Shown: one piece after another, positions 30,128-38,605 of the stretch | How positions within the stretch are numbered: position 1 is the stretch's first letter | Layout of the letters: each line of letters opens with the position of its first letter | From: Kallotenue papyrolyticum | GTDB taxonomy: Bacteria > Chloroflexota > Chloroflexia > Chloroflexales > Kallotenuaceae | Reading direction: 5' to 3' | Assembly: GCF_000526415.1 (NCBI RefSeq) | Contig: NZ_JAGA01000001.1 | Coordinates: 496,001 to 560,000, forward strand | DNA: 64,000 nucleotides | Notes under the pieces: generated by a model | The model's database searches: none | What the model saw: the letters and a program-made list of their open reading frames with translations, nothing else | What the model was told of the DNA's origin: nothing | Program-made: the position numbers and the translations under genes

Positions 30128-31960
30128 ATGAACATCATCGTTGTACGGCGCGTGTACCTGTACAGCGCTGCGCTGATCGGATTGCTGATGCTGGCCGCCG
30201 GCCTGCGTACGCTGGTGAGCATGCTGCTGGAAATGTTGCTGGCGCCGCCGGCGCTGGGCCTGGCCGGCGCTGCCACGCGCGTCAGCCTGGGCAGCGCGCT
30301 GGTGATCGTCGGTGGGCTGCTGTGGGCCGGCCACTGGTGGTGGGCGCAGCGCAGCCTGACGCAGCCCGACGAACGGTCGTCGGCGCTGCGCCGCCTGTAC
30401 GGCTACCTGGTGCTGGGCATCACCATGCTGCGCCTGCTGTTCGCCGCCGCCGATCTGCTGGCCCTGGCGCTGGGTGCCGCGCCGGACGACGGACGCGCGC
30501 CGTCGCTGATGGCCACGCTGCTGGTCGACGGTGTGATCTGGCTCTACCACTGGCGCATCCTGGGCGCGGATCGCGTGACGGTGGAAGTGGAGGGCGCGCC
30601 GGCGACGCTGCGGCGCTGGTATCTGGTGGTGATCCAGGCGGTGAGCCTGACCCTAGCCGGCTTCAACGCCGCGCGCCTGCTGACGCTCGCGCTACGCCGG
30701 TTGCTGCCGATGATCACCGCGGCAGACCAGCGCGCCGCGCTGATCTATCCGCTCGCCGGCCTGATCGCCGGCGTGGCGGTGTGGCTGCCGCATCATCGCT
30801 GGGCGCTGCGCCTGGTGCAGCGCGACGCGCCCATGCAACCCGATGAAGCTCGCTCGACGCTGCGCCAGGTGTACGGCGCGCTGGTAGTGAGCGTGACGGC
30901 GATCATCGCGCTGAGCGCGCTGGCGACGCTGCTCTACGGCGGGCTGCTGGCGCTGTTCGGCGTGGCGACCGATCTCGGCGACTACCTGGAGCCGCTGGCT
31001 GCAGCGCTGGTCAGCCTGCCGCTGTGGTGGTATCACCGCCAGGTGCTGCTGCTGGAAGGGATGCTGGGCACGCCACCTACGCGCGCCGCGGTGGCGCGCC
31101 GCATCAACGGTTACTTGCTGGCGGCGATCGGGCTGCTGGGCGTGTTCGTTGGCCTGGCCACGCTGCTGACCAATCTGCTGCGGCTGTGGTTGCTGCCCGC
31201 CGCGCTGGGCGAGGGCTGGCAGCGCGGTCTAAGCCTGGGTCTGGCCCTAACGCTGGTGGCGCTGCCGGTCTATGCCGTCACCAGCTACCACCTGGAAGGC
31301 TGGACGCGGCGCGAGCCCGCCGAGGAGCGCACGCTGGCACGGCGCGTGTATCTCTACGGCGCGCTGCTGGCGCTGCTGATCACCGTGATCGTGGCGCTGG
31401 TAGCACTGTTGCAGGAGCTGCTGGCGCGGGCGCTGGGCGCGGCCGAGCCCAGCACCGATCTGAGCCCGGTGATCAGCGTGCTGCTGGTCGGCCTGCCGCT
31501 GCTGGGCTCCTACCTGCGGCTGCTGCGTCGTGCGCAGACGGCACGCAGCGCGACGGAGGCGCAGCTGCGCGTGGCGCTGGTCGTTGAACCGGAGTGGGCA
31601 GCGCCACTGGCCGCCGCGCTGCGGCGTGAACTGCCGGGTGTGCAGCTTCAGGTCGCCGCGCCCGACGACGCGGCACAGGTGGCTGCCGCGCTGAACGGCG
31701 CCGAGCTGCTGATCAGCAGCCTGACCGCGACCTGGCGCGCGCCTACCGCTGCCGCGCTCGGCAGCTTCGGGGGCCGACGGCTGGTGCTGGCCACGCCCCT
31801 GCCCGACGCTGAGCTGATCGGGGCGCCGTCACGCCCCGATGCACTGGCGCACGCCCTGACGCGTCGCGTGCGCGAGTTGCTTGCCGCCGCACCGGCCCAG
31901 CCGCCGGCATCGCCACCGGCGGCAGCCCCTCATGCCGGAGGTGAAGCATGCGCGCCATGA
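30128..31960 (+). CDS. Polytopic membrane protein built of tandem DUF5671-like units with cytoplasmic C-terminal domain
   Basis: A 610-residue protein. The motif R(R/Q)hYxY and a following pair or trio of membrane helices recur at about residues 7, 88, 162, 246, 325 and 405, so the membrane part is six units of about 80 residues. Most units end in an aromatic/His turn (HWWWAQR, WLYHWR, WLPHHRW, LWWYHRQ). This matches DUF5671, which is usually seen in one or a few copies. From about 490 on is a soluble alpha/beta region (LRVALVVEPEWAAPLAAALRR, AALNGAELLISSL, RRLVLATPLPDAE) that looks like a small Rossmann-type fold. The 3' end overlaps the alcohol dehydrogenase start by 13 bases. Function is unknown; a transport or sensing role is a guess. 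Confidence 0.75.
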   Translation: MNIIVVRRVYLYSAALIGLLMLAAGLRTLVSMLLEMLLAPPALGLAGAATRVSLGSALVIVGGLLWAGHWWWAQRSLTQPDERSSALRRLYGYLVLGITMLRLLFAAADLLALALGAAPDDGRAPSLMATLLVDGVIWLYHWRILGADRVTVEVEGAPATLRRWYLVVIQAVSLTLAGFNAARLLTLALRRLLPMITAADQRAALIYPLAGLIAGVAVWLPHHRWALRLVQRDAPMQPDEARSTLRQVYGALVVSVTAIIALSALATLLYGGLLALFGVATDLGDYLEPLAAALVSLPLWWYHRQVLLLEGMLGTPPTRAAVARRINGYLLAAIGLLGVFVGLATLLTNLLRLWLLPAALGEGWQRGLSLGLALTLVALPVYAVTSYHLEGWTRREPAEERTLARRVYLYGALLALLITVIVALVALLQELLARALGAAEPSTDLSPVISVLLVGLPLLGSYLRLLRRAQTARSATEAQLRVALVVEPEWAAPLAAALRRELPGVQLQVAAPDDAAQVAAALNGAELLISSLTATWRAPTAAALGSFGGRRLVLATPLPDAELIGAPSRPDALAHALTRRVRELLAAAPAQPPASPPAAAPHAGGEACAP

Positions 31961-32931
31961 TCCTGAAGGCGCCCGGCCAGCCGCTGGCGCCGGCCGAGCT
32001 GCCTACACCCACGCCGGGAGCGCGCCAGGCACTGATCCAGGTGCACGCCTGCGCCGTGTGTCGCACCGATCTCCACATCGTGGACGGCGAGCTGCCCGAG
32101 CCCAAACTGCCGCTGATCCCCGGCCACCAGATCGTGGGCACGGTGGTGGCCGTCGGGCCCGACGTGCAGCGCCTGGCGGTCGGCCAGCGCGTGGGCGTGC
32201 CCTGGCTGGGCTGGACCTGCGGCACATGTCGCTTTTGCCGCAGCGGACGCGAGAACCTGTGCGATCGGGCACGCTTCACCGGCTACCAGCTCGACGGCGG
32301 CTATGCCGAGTACACTGTGGCCGACGAGCGCTTCTGCTTTGCGCTGCCCGCCGACTACGCAGATGTCGAGGCCGCGCCGCTGCTGTGCGCCGGCCTGATC
32401 GGCTACCGCGCACTGCGGCTGGCCGGCGACGCGCAACGCCTGGGGATCTATGGCTTCGGCGCTGCCGCGCACATCATCACCCAGATCGCACGCTGGCAGG
32501 GACGCCAGGTCTTCGCCTTCACCCGGCCGGACGACCACGCAACGCAGCAGTTTGCCCGCGCGCTGGGCGCTGTTTGGGTCGGCGCGTCCGATCAACCGCC
32601 GCCGGAAGAACTGGAGGCCGCGCTCATCTTCGCGCCGGTGGGCGCGCTGGTGCCCGCCGCGCTGCGCGCCGTCGGCAAGGGCGGCGTGGTGGTCTGCGGC
32701 GGCATCCACATGAGCGATATCCCTTCCCTGCCCTACGCCCTGCTGTGGGGCGAGCGCGTGCTGCGCTCGGTCGCCAATCTGACGCGGCAGGACGGCGAGG
32801 AGCTGCTGGCGCTCGCCCCGCGCGTGCCGGTGCGCACCAGCACCACCGTGTTTGCGCTGGAACAGGCTAACACAGCCCTGGAGCGCCTGCGGCAGGGCCG
32901 GCTCCAAGGCGCGGCGGTGCTGATTCCCTAA
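31948..32931 (+). CDS. Zinc-dependent alcohol dehydrogenase family protein (MDR superfamily)
   Basis: A 327-residue medium-chain dehydrogenase. The catalytic zinc region is CAVCRTDLHIVDGELPEPKLPLIPGHQ, and the structural zinc site is CGTCRFCRSGRENLC with four cysteines. The cofactor-binding part is LGIYGFGAAAHIITQIA, with a less canonical glycine pattern than usual. It reduces or oxidises an alcohol/aldehyde with NAD(P); the substrate is not clear. Its start overlaps the DUF5671 gene. A second, more typical and less GC-rich alcohol dehydrogenase gene lies 625 bases downstream. Confidence 0.9.
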   Translation: MRAMILKAPGQPLAPAELPTPTPGARQALIQVHACAVCRTDLHIVDGELPEPKLPLIPGHQIVGTVVAVGPDVQRLAVGQRVGVPWLGWTCGTCRFCRSGRENLCDRARFTGYQLDGGYAEYTVADERFCFALPADYADVEAAPLLCAGLIGYRALRLAGDAQRLGIYGFGAAAHIITQIARWQGRQVFAFTRPDDHATQQFARALGAVWVGASDQPPPEELEAALIFAPVGALVPAALRAVGKGGVVVCGGIHMSDIPSLPYALLWGERVLRSVANLTRQDGEELLALAPRVPVRTSTTVFALEQANTALERLRQGRLQGAAVLIP

Positions 32932-33070
32932 GCCTTTATCCTTCTGGGAGAAGGCCATAAAACCTGTGGCTGACCACCCCACGGCACCGGGCGTTAGGCA
33001 CAGATCACATCGTTTAGAGCCGCATCGCTTGTGATGGGCATACACGTCGGTCAAACGAGAGCGGCTGGTG

Positions 33071-33195
33071 CTATTTGGAATGGCCCAGCTGCTTGGAGTC
33101 ATGACACGCGCACTTCAGGAGCCGAACGATCTGTTCTTCGGTCAACCAACGCTGTTTGTCTCAAGGGTGTCCTCCCTGGCACATTCTACCGGACA
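33071..33195 (-). pseudogene. Remnant of an IS3-like element: end sequence and OrfA start
   Basis: On the minus strand TGTCCGGTAGAATGTGCCA (33195-33177) resembles an IS terminal inverted repeat. About 30 bases later a short frame reads DKQRWLTEEQIVRLLK, like the N-terminus of IS3-family OrfA (KxxRFTEEQIIxxLxE), and stops at 33073-33071. The frame has no start codon and the rest of the transposase is missing. The assignment rests on a short match, so it is tentative. Confidence 0.35.
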
Positions 33196-33556
33196 CCCCC
33201 TGATCGGTAATCGGGTTCAGGGCTACCGGTGAGAGCATCTAACGACTGCACATGAACCGCATGTTGTCGGCGTATCGCCACGAGCGATTGCTTGGGAATA
33301 GAGGTGCATTTCCTCAGCGCAGCCACGGAGCATGAGCCAAACTCAACCACGCGTTCCAACCAACCGGCACGTGAGTCGTAGCTCATCGTCTCGATCACAC
33401 GTATCCACAGCCTAATCAAGCGCTTCCACCTGCGTATATATTCGTTCACCCGCCGTGAGTATTTCGTTCCAGCCAGCTTCGTAATCTCTATCACAATACT
33501 AGCAGACACCACCCTAGCAGCATCGACTGCCGGAACTCTCGCGTAAGGAGTGTCGT
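33196..33556. other. Lower-GC intergenic stretch upstream of the second alcohol dehydrogenase
   Basis: About 360 bases with G+C clearly below the window average. One minus-strand open frame (33186-33512, 108 codons, Arg-rich start) has no ribosome site or recognisable domain. Together with the adjacent IS-like remnant this looks like decayed mobile DNA. The last bases hold AAGGAG for the gene at 33557. Confidence 0.45.
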
Positions 33557-34579
33557 ATGCTAGCTGCAGTAGTTCACGAGTTCAAAGCACCGCTGGTGAT
33601 CGAGGACGTTCCAAAACCAACCCCAGGTCCAGGAGAAATCATCGTCAAAATCGAGGCGTCAGGCCTGTGCCACACCGACATTCATGCCGCACACGGTGAC
33701 TGGCCGGTCAAACCGACGTTGCCCTTCATTCCTGGACACGAGGGTGTCGGCATCGTTGAAAGTATCGGCCCGGGCGTAGCTGAAGTAAAGGAGGGCGATC
33801 GCGTCGCCGTACCATGGCTGGGCTATGCCTGTGGCGCATGCGAGTATTGTGCGTCGGGCTGGGAAACGCTATGTCTGCATCAAAAGAACACAGGCTACTC
33901 GATCAACGGCGGGTATGCCGAGTACGTCAAGGCCTACGCTAAATATGTCGGCAAGGTTCCAACCGGTGTCTCGCCACTCGATGCAGCGCCACTCACCTGC
34001 GCTGGTGTAACAACCTACAAGGCGCTCAAAGTGTCGGGGGCACGGCCATCAGATCTGGTCGCGATCTTCGGCGTTGGCGGGCTGGGACATCTCGCCCTCC
34101 AGTATGCCAAGATCGCCGGCGCCAGCGTTGTAGCGGTAGATATTACTGACGAGAAGCTGGCGTTGGCAAAGGAACTGGGTGCCGATTATACTCTCAACGC
34201 CCAGACACAAGACCCCGCGGAAGAATTGAAAAAACTAGGAGGAGCGGACGCAGCAATTGCCACAGCGGTCTCACCCAAGGCCTTCGAGCAGGCCTTCGGC
34301 TCACTCCGGCGTGGCGGTACCCTCGTCCTCGTCGGTCTGCCAGCGGAGAACTACCTCCGACTACCGATCTTCGAGACGGTGCTCAACGGCATCACGGTCG
34401 TCGGATCGATCGTTGGCACGCGTGTCGATCTGGCCGAGACCTTTGAGCTACATGCCGCCGGCAAAACGCGCGTCATCTACGACACGCGTAAGCTGAGTCA
34501 GGTCAATGACGCCTTTGCCGAGGTACTGTCTGCCAGCGTGCCAGCACGCTTGGTCTTCGATCTTGCCGGAGGGTTCTGA
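33557..34579 (+). CDS. Zinc-dependent alcohol dehydrogenase (AdhP/AdhA type)
   Basis: A 340-residue alcohol dehydrogenase close to the AdhP group. Catalytic zinc residues lie in [19 protein letters not shown] and [17 protein letters not shown]; the structural zinc site is [15 protein letters not shown]; the NAD motif is [20 protein letters not shown]. It oxidises ethanol or reduces acetaldehyde with NAD(H). The ATG has AAGGAG seven bases upstream. G+C is noticeably lower than in neighbouring genes, and it follows a stretch with an insertion-sequence remnant, which suggests fairly recent transfer. It is transcribed alone. Confidence 0.95.
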   Translation: MLAAVVHEFKAPLVIEDVPKPTPGPGEIIVKIEASGLCHTDIHAAHGDWPVKPTLPFIPGHEGVGIVESIGPGVAEVKEGDRVAVPWLGYACGACEYCASGWETLCLHQKNTGYSINGGYAEYVKAYAKYVGKVPTGVSPLDAAPLTCAGVTTYKALKVSGARPSDLVAIFGVGGLGHLALQYAKIAGASVVAVDITDEKLALAKELGADYTLNAQTQDPAEELKKLGGADAAIATAVSPKAFEQAFGSLRRGGTLVLVGLPAENYLRLPIFETVLNGITVVGSIVGTRVDLAETFELHAAGKTRVIYDTRKLSQVNDAFAEVLSASVPARLVFDLAGGF

Positions 34580-34842
34580 CTTGTCCATCACATCCGCCCG
34601 TCCATAGCGGCCGCGCTGGTGTGATTGATGGTCCTGCTGCCGGATAGCTAACCCAGCTAGCTGGCGGCCTCTGCTATGCGCGCAAGAGGTGTGCTACACT
34701 TGCAACACAAGCAATCAGCGCCTGGTAGTGTGCTAGCCGGTGCACGTTCTACAGTTCGTGGGATTCAGCGTGGTGGGTAGAGCATGGCATCCTTATCCTT
34801 CGTACCACCGAGTGCTAGCCGCGTCATGATCCCAAGTCGTAC
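34580..34842. other. Intergenic stretch after the alcohol dehydrogenase
   Basis: No convincing gene. TCACA/TGTGA and CCATC/GATGG pieces (about 34587-34630) can form an imperfect stem soon after the stop and may serve as a weak terminator. A TACACT that could be a -10 box lies near 34695, without a good -35. Confidence 0.35.
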
Positions 34843-34962
34843 TTATAGCAGCCGGCGCTCCAAGGGCTCGGTTTTCACACCCATCACGGTACGCATAGGA
34901 GCATGCTCGGACCAACATAAGCTCTCCGAGACGGTGGTGGGATTCATGAGCAGCATCTTCAT
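34843..34962 (-). pseudogene. Possible short gene remnant
   Basis: A 39-codon minus frame reads MKMLLMNPTTVSESLCWSEH and continues to PLERRLL before a stop. The opening resembles the first strand of B12-binding radical SAM proteins (MKxLLxNPP). Nothing further of such a gene follows in any frame. It may be a truncated gene or chance. Confidence 0.25.
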
Positions 34963-34995
34963 CTCGTCGCACCAGTCCGTCACCAGAGGCGCTCG

Positions 34996-35847
34996 ATGAC
35001 ACCGCTGTTGCCGATCGATTGGGCAGCCCTGTGGCGCGCGCAGGTCGCCGCCGAACACGCGCAGTACGAACGGCTCTGCGATCCGCGGCTACGGCCCGGA
35101 CCGGACTGGTGGGCCACCCAGGCCGAGCAGTTTCACCGCCGTAGCCGCGCCGTCTCCCACACGGATGCCTTGCTGCAGGCGGCGCTGGCGCGCGTTCACC
35201 CGGGCGCGACCGTGCTGGACATCGGCGCGGGCACCGGACGCTATGCCCTGCCGCTGGCGCGGGCAGGCGCACACGTGATCGCCATCGACTCGTCGCCGGC
35301 AATGCTGCACTATCTGCAACAGGAGGCCGCGGCAGAAGCGCTGCCGATCACGATCATCGCCGAGCGCTGGGAAACGAGCACGGTGCCGGTTGCCGACCTG
35401 GCGATCTGCGCGCATGTGCTCTACCCCATCGCCGATGCGGAGCTGTTCCTGCGCAAACTCGACGCCCACGCCCGCCACTGCTGGCTGCTGCTCAACTACG
35501 AAGCGCCGACGAGCTGGATGGCGCCGCTGTGGCGCGTCGCCTACGGCGAGGAGCGACTGCCGTTGCCGGGCGCACTGGAAGCGCTGGCGCTGCTCCACCA
35601 ACTGGGCATCGACGCCCACCTGACGCCGATCCCCAATACCGTCACATTGCGGTTTGCGTCGCTCGACGAGGCCCTGGCGGAGATACGGGTGCGACTCTGT
35701 CTCGCGTCCACGCCCGAACGCGACACTCGGCTCCGCGAGGCGCTAACGACACTGCTGGAACCGCTGCCGGATGGCAGCCTGCGCGCGCCACAGCCTCCCC
35801 ACAGCGCCCTGATCACCTGGGATGGCGCGCCGACGCGCCAGGGATGA
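34996..35847 (+). CDS. Class I SAM-dependent methyltransferase
   Basis: A 283-residue methyltransferase. The SAM-binding motif I is VLDIGAGTGRYALPLARAGA, followed by the acidic motif HVIAIDSSPAMLHYLQQEAA and the motif ADLAICAHVLYPIADAELFLRKL. The N-terminal 65 residues (LWRAQVAAEHAQYERLCDPRL...WATQAEQFHRRS) resemble the helical lead seen in small-molecule methyltransferases. The substrate cannot be told from sequence. The ATG follows a GAGGCG region. It is separated from the DUF302 gene by 130 bases and may be co-transcribed with it. Confidence 0.88.
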   Translation: MTPLLPIDWAALWRAQVAAEHAQYERLCDPRLRPGPDWWATQAEQFHRRSRAVSHTDALLQAALARVHPGATVLDIGAGTGRYALPLARAGAHVIAIDSSPAMLHYLQQEAAAEALPITIIAERWETSTVPVADLAICAHVLYPIADAELFLRKLDAHARHCWLLLNYEAPTSWMAPLWRVAYGEERLPLPGALEALALLHQLGIDAHLTPIPNTVTLRFASLDEALAEIRVRLCLASTPERDTRLREALTTLLEPLPDGSLRAPQPPHSALITWDGAPTRQG

Positions 35848-35977
35848 GCATCATGCTCCGGCTCCCGTCAACTTGGCAGGTCGTGCACAGAGCTGTAACC
35901 GATCGGCCATCAGCGGCATCAAACTGCTCGTGGTAGTGGCCACTCGTGGTCGTCGCGCTGCGGAAAGGAGCGCCCAC

Positions 35978-36388
35978 ATGAGCACGATTGAGCATGCCTA
36001 CGGCTTCGGCACGACCCTCGACAGCGACATAGCTACGGCCATCGAACAGGTCACCACCGCCCTCAAAGCGGAAGGCTTCGGTGTCCTTACCACGATTGAC
36101 GTCCAGCAAACGTTGAAGCAGAAGATCAACGCCGATGTCGAACCATATGTTATCCTTGGCGCCTGCAATCCGGAACAGGCCCACCGCGCGCTCGCTGCGG
36201 CGCCCGAGATCGGGCTGCTGCTGCCCTGTCATGTGATTGTCTATCGTCGTGATGGAGCCACGCGCGTCGAAATCGCCGACCCCACGGCGCTGCTCGCCAT
36301 TGCCAGACACGCCGGACTGGACGAGATCGCCGACGAGGCCCGCCGGCGACTGAGGCGTGCACTCGATCACCTCACGGCGGACCAGTGA
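35978..36388 (+). CDS. DUF302 family protein
   Basis: A 136-residue protein covering the DUF302 domain: YGFGTTLDSDIATAIEQVTTALKAEGFGVLTTIDVQQTLKQKI is the typical start and YVILGACNPEQAHRALAAAPEIGLLLPCHVIVYRR the typical core, followed by a C-terminal helix. DUF302 proteins are small, of unknown function, and are often found with sulfur or redox genes. The ATG at 35978 has AAAGGAG eight bases upstream. Its stop overlaps a GTG that could start the DsbA-like gene (GTGA), pointing to translational coupling. Confidence 0.9.
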   Translation: MSTIEHAYGFGTTLDSDIATAIEQVTTALKAEGFGVLTTIDVQQTLKQKINADVEPYVILGACNPEQAHRALAAAPEIGLLLPCHVIVYRRDGATRVEIADPTALLAIARHAGLDEIADEARRRLRRALDHLTADQ

Positions 36389-36423
36389 GCGCGCGGGGTC
36401 GTTGGCGTAACACACCACTGCGC

Positions 36424-37170
36424 ATGAACAGATCAATCTATCAGATCCTGGGCACGCTGCTCGCGCTGTTGGTCGCCTGCAGCGCGCTGCCACGCCAGCC
36501 TGAGCCTCCCCCAATGGCGCTGCTGCCCACCGTCACACCGGTGACGCCAACCGCGCTGCCTACCCCCACGGCGACCGCTCCGTCGCCAACGACGGTTGCG
36601 AGCGACAGCGCGCGCGCCAAGCTGGCCGAACTGGCGATCGCCCCAGAGGAATACGCCTGGCAAGGCGATCCCGCTGCGCCGGTCACCATCATCGAATACT
36701 CCGACTACGGCTGCCCCTTCTGCCGCATCTACGCGGCGACGACCTTTCCGGCTCTGAAGGAACGCTACATCGACAGCGGCGTAGTGTTCTACATCTACAA
36801 GGATTTTCCTGTGGTGAGCGAACAGGGCGCGCTCGCGGCACAGGCAGCCGAGTGCGCGGGCGCGCAGGGCGGCTATTGGCCAATGCATCACAAGCTATTT
36901 GCTAATCCAGGCGAGTGGAATGTCGATGCGGCGCAAGCCCTGCCGATCTTGCAGCGCTACGCCGGCGCGCTGGAGCTCGACGCCGCCGCGCTGCGCACAT
37001 GCCTCACCGACCAGCGCTATGCCGATGAGGTGCGCGCTGATCTGGAGGAGGGCTGGCGCCTGGGCCTCAACGGCACGCCCGCCTTCATCATCAACGGCAA
37101 GCTGCTGAGCGGCGCGCACCAGATCGACACCTTTGCCACGATCATCGCCCAGGAGTTGGCAGAGCGCTGA
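36424..37170 (+). CDS. DsbA-family thioredoxin-fold lipoprotein
   Basis: A 248-residue exported disulfide oxidoreductase. Residues 1-19 are a lipoprotein signal ending in LVAC (Cys19), followed by a Pro/Thr-rich linker of about 40 residues. The DsbA-like domain starts near residue 85 (APVTIIEYSDYGCPFC) with redox motif CPFC at 97-100 and cis-Pro region NGTPAFIINGKLLSGA. It should form or shuffle disulfides in envelope proteins. ATG 36424 gives a compact signal peptide; a GTG at 36385 overlapping the DUF302 stop is an alternative start. Confidence 0.92.
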   Translation: MNRSIYQILGTLLALLVACSALPRQPEPPPMALLPTVTPVTPTALPTPTATAPSPTTVASDSARAKLAELAIAPEEYAWQGDPAAPVTIIEYSDYGCPFCRIYAATTFPALKERYIDSGVVFYIYKDFPVVSEQGALAAQAAECAGAQGGYWPMHHKLFANPGEWNVDAAQALPILQRYAGALELDAAALRTCLTDQRYADEVRADLEEGWRLGLNGTPAFIINGKLLSGAHQIDTFATIIAQELAER

Positions 37171-37199
37171 CACGTACGTAGGAGCGTGCCTATGCAGGT

Positions 37200-37228
37200 T
37201 TGGCGATATTAGAAATTCAGGGTACAAT
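37200..37228 (+). promoter_or_regulatory. Promoter of the MFS transporter and M32 peptidase genes
   Basis: TTGGCG (37200-37205), a 17-base spacer, and TACAAT (37223-37228), 36 bases before the MFS start codon. The spacer is AT-rich compared with its surroundings. Confidence 0.65.
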
Positions 37229-37263
37229 GCCCGACGCTGAGCGCACCGCAAAGGCAGCAGGGC

Positions 37264-38583
37264 ATGTGGGCAACCCAGCTTCAGCGGCGTGTGCGCGGCG
37301 CGATCCGCGCGCTGAGCACGCCGCCTGCATCGCTATACGAGCGCAACGCGCGCAACGTGATGATCGACGGCATGGGGGTGGGCCTGGTATCGGGCGTCGC
37401 CTCCTTTCTGTCGGTATTTCTGACGCGCCTGGGCGCTTCCAACGTGCAGGTCGGTCTGCTGACGGCCATGCCCGCCGTCACCGGCGCGCTGCTGGCGCTG
37501 CCGCTGGGGCAGTTCATCGGTCGGCAGCGCAACATCGTGGCCTGGTATGCGCGCTCGCGCCTGTGGGTGTTGTCGTCCTACGCCCTGACCGGGCTGGCGC
37601 CCTTTCTGTTTGACCATGCCGCGGTGGTCGCCATTATCCTGATCTGGGCGGTGGCGACGGTGCCTCAAACGCTGGTCAACATCTGCTTCACGCTGGTGAT
37701 GAGCGCGGTCGCCGGGCCGGGCAGGCGCATGGAGCTGATGAGTCGGCGCTGGACGACGCTGGGCATCAGTAGCGCGCTGTCGGTGGCGCTGGCCGGCTGG
37801 GCGCTCGATCTGATGCGCTTTCCGCTCAACTACCAAGTGGTGTTTCTGTGCTCGTTCGTCGGCGGGCTGATCAGCTACCGCTTTTCGACCAGCATCGAGC
37901 TGCCGCAGCAGGCGCCGCGGCAGGTTGAGTCTGCGCCGTGGTGGACCTCGCTGACGCGCATGCGCCGGCTGCTGGGCACGCACAGCGCCTTCAACCGGTT
38001 TCTGGTGAGCCAGTTCGTGTTTCGCTGTGGCATGGCCATGGCGATCCCGCTCTTTCCGCTCTACTGGGTGCGCGTCGTGCAGGCCTCCGACGCGGCCATC
38101 GGCCTGATCAACATGGTGCAGAGCGGTGTGCTGTTGGTGGCCTACAGCCTGTGGATCGTGGTGGCGCGGCGGCGTGGCGCCGGGTTGGTACTGACGCTGT
38201 GCGCCTTTGGCCTGGCGGCCTATCCGCTGGCCACGGCGCTGACCGGCAGCGTCTGGCTGCTGGTGCTCTACGCGGCGATCGCCGGCGTGTTTGTCGCCGG
38301 CACCGACCTGGTGATCTTCGATGTCGTGGCGGCCACCGCTCCCGCAGCAGCGCGCGGTGCGGCGATCGGTCTGTACCACACCACCAACTACCTGGCAACC
38401 TTTGCTGCGCCACTGGTGGGCACGACGCTGGCCAACCACTTCGGCATCGGCACCATGCTGCTGGTTGCCGCCGGGCTACGCCTGCTGGGCAGCGCGCTGT
38501 TCCTGCTCTGGCGCGTCGGCACTGCCGACGCCGCCACGCCCGTCCCGGCGCCGCGTCCGGCGCGCGCCGGCTACCGTCGCTAA
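37264..38583 (+). CDS. Major facilitator superfamily transporter
   Basis: A 439-residue membrane protein with 11-12 predicted membrane helices. The N-terminal half contains GMGVGLVSGVASFLSVFLTRLGASNVQVGLLTAMPAVTGALLALPLGQFIG, the usual helix 1-3 pattern, and a GRQRN loop in the position of the MFS helix 2-3 motif. The C-terminal half begins near SAFNRFLVSQFVFRCGMAMAIPLFPLYWVRV. No substrate can be assigned. It has its own promoter (37200-37228) and is followed 22 bases later by the carboxypeptidase gene, so it may carry peptides or amino acids, which is only a guess from context. Confidence 0.88.
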   Translation: MWATQLQRRVRGAIRALSTPPASLYERNARNVMIDGMGVGLVSGVASFLSVFLTRLGASNVQVGLLTAMPAVTGALLALPLGQFIGRQRNIVAWYARSRLWVLSSYALTGLAPFLFDHAAVVAIILIWAVATVPQTLVNICFTLVMSAVAGPGRRMELMSRRWTTLGISSALSVALAGWALDLMRFPLNYQVVFLCSFVGGLISYRFSTSIELPQQAPRQVESAPWWTSLTRMRRLLGTHSAFNRFLVSQFVFRCGMAMAIPLFPLYWVRVVQASDAAIGLINMVQSGVLLVAYSLWIVVARRRGAGLVLTLCAFGLAAYPLATALTGSVWLLVLYAAIAGVFVAGTDLVIFDVVAATAPAAARGAAIGLYHTTNYLATFAAPLVGTTLANHFGIGTMLLVAAGLRLLGSALFLLWRVGTADAATPVPAPRPARAGYRR

Positions 38584-38605
38584 CCGCATCTCAAGGAGGA
38601 GTTGA

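Noticed and set aside
31930-33102. Minus-strand open frame of 390 codons
   Set aside because: Antisense to the zinc alcohol dehydrogenase gene over most of its length, with no domain of its own.
33186-33512. Minus-strand open frame of 108 codons
   Set aside because: No ribosome site or domain; lies in a stretch that looks decayed. A real small gene cannot be fully excluded.
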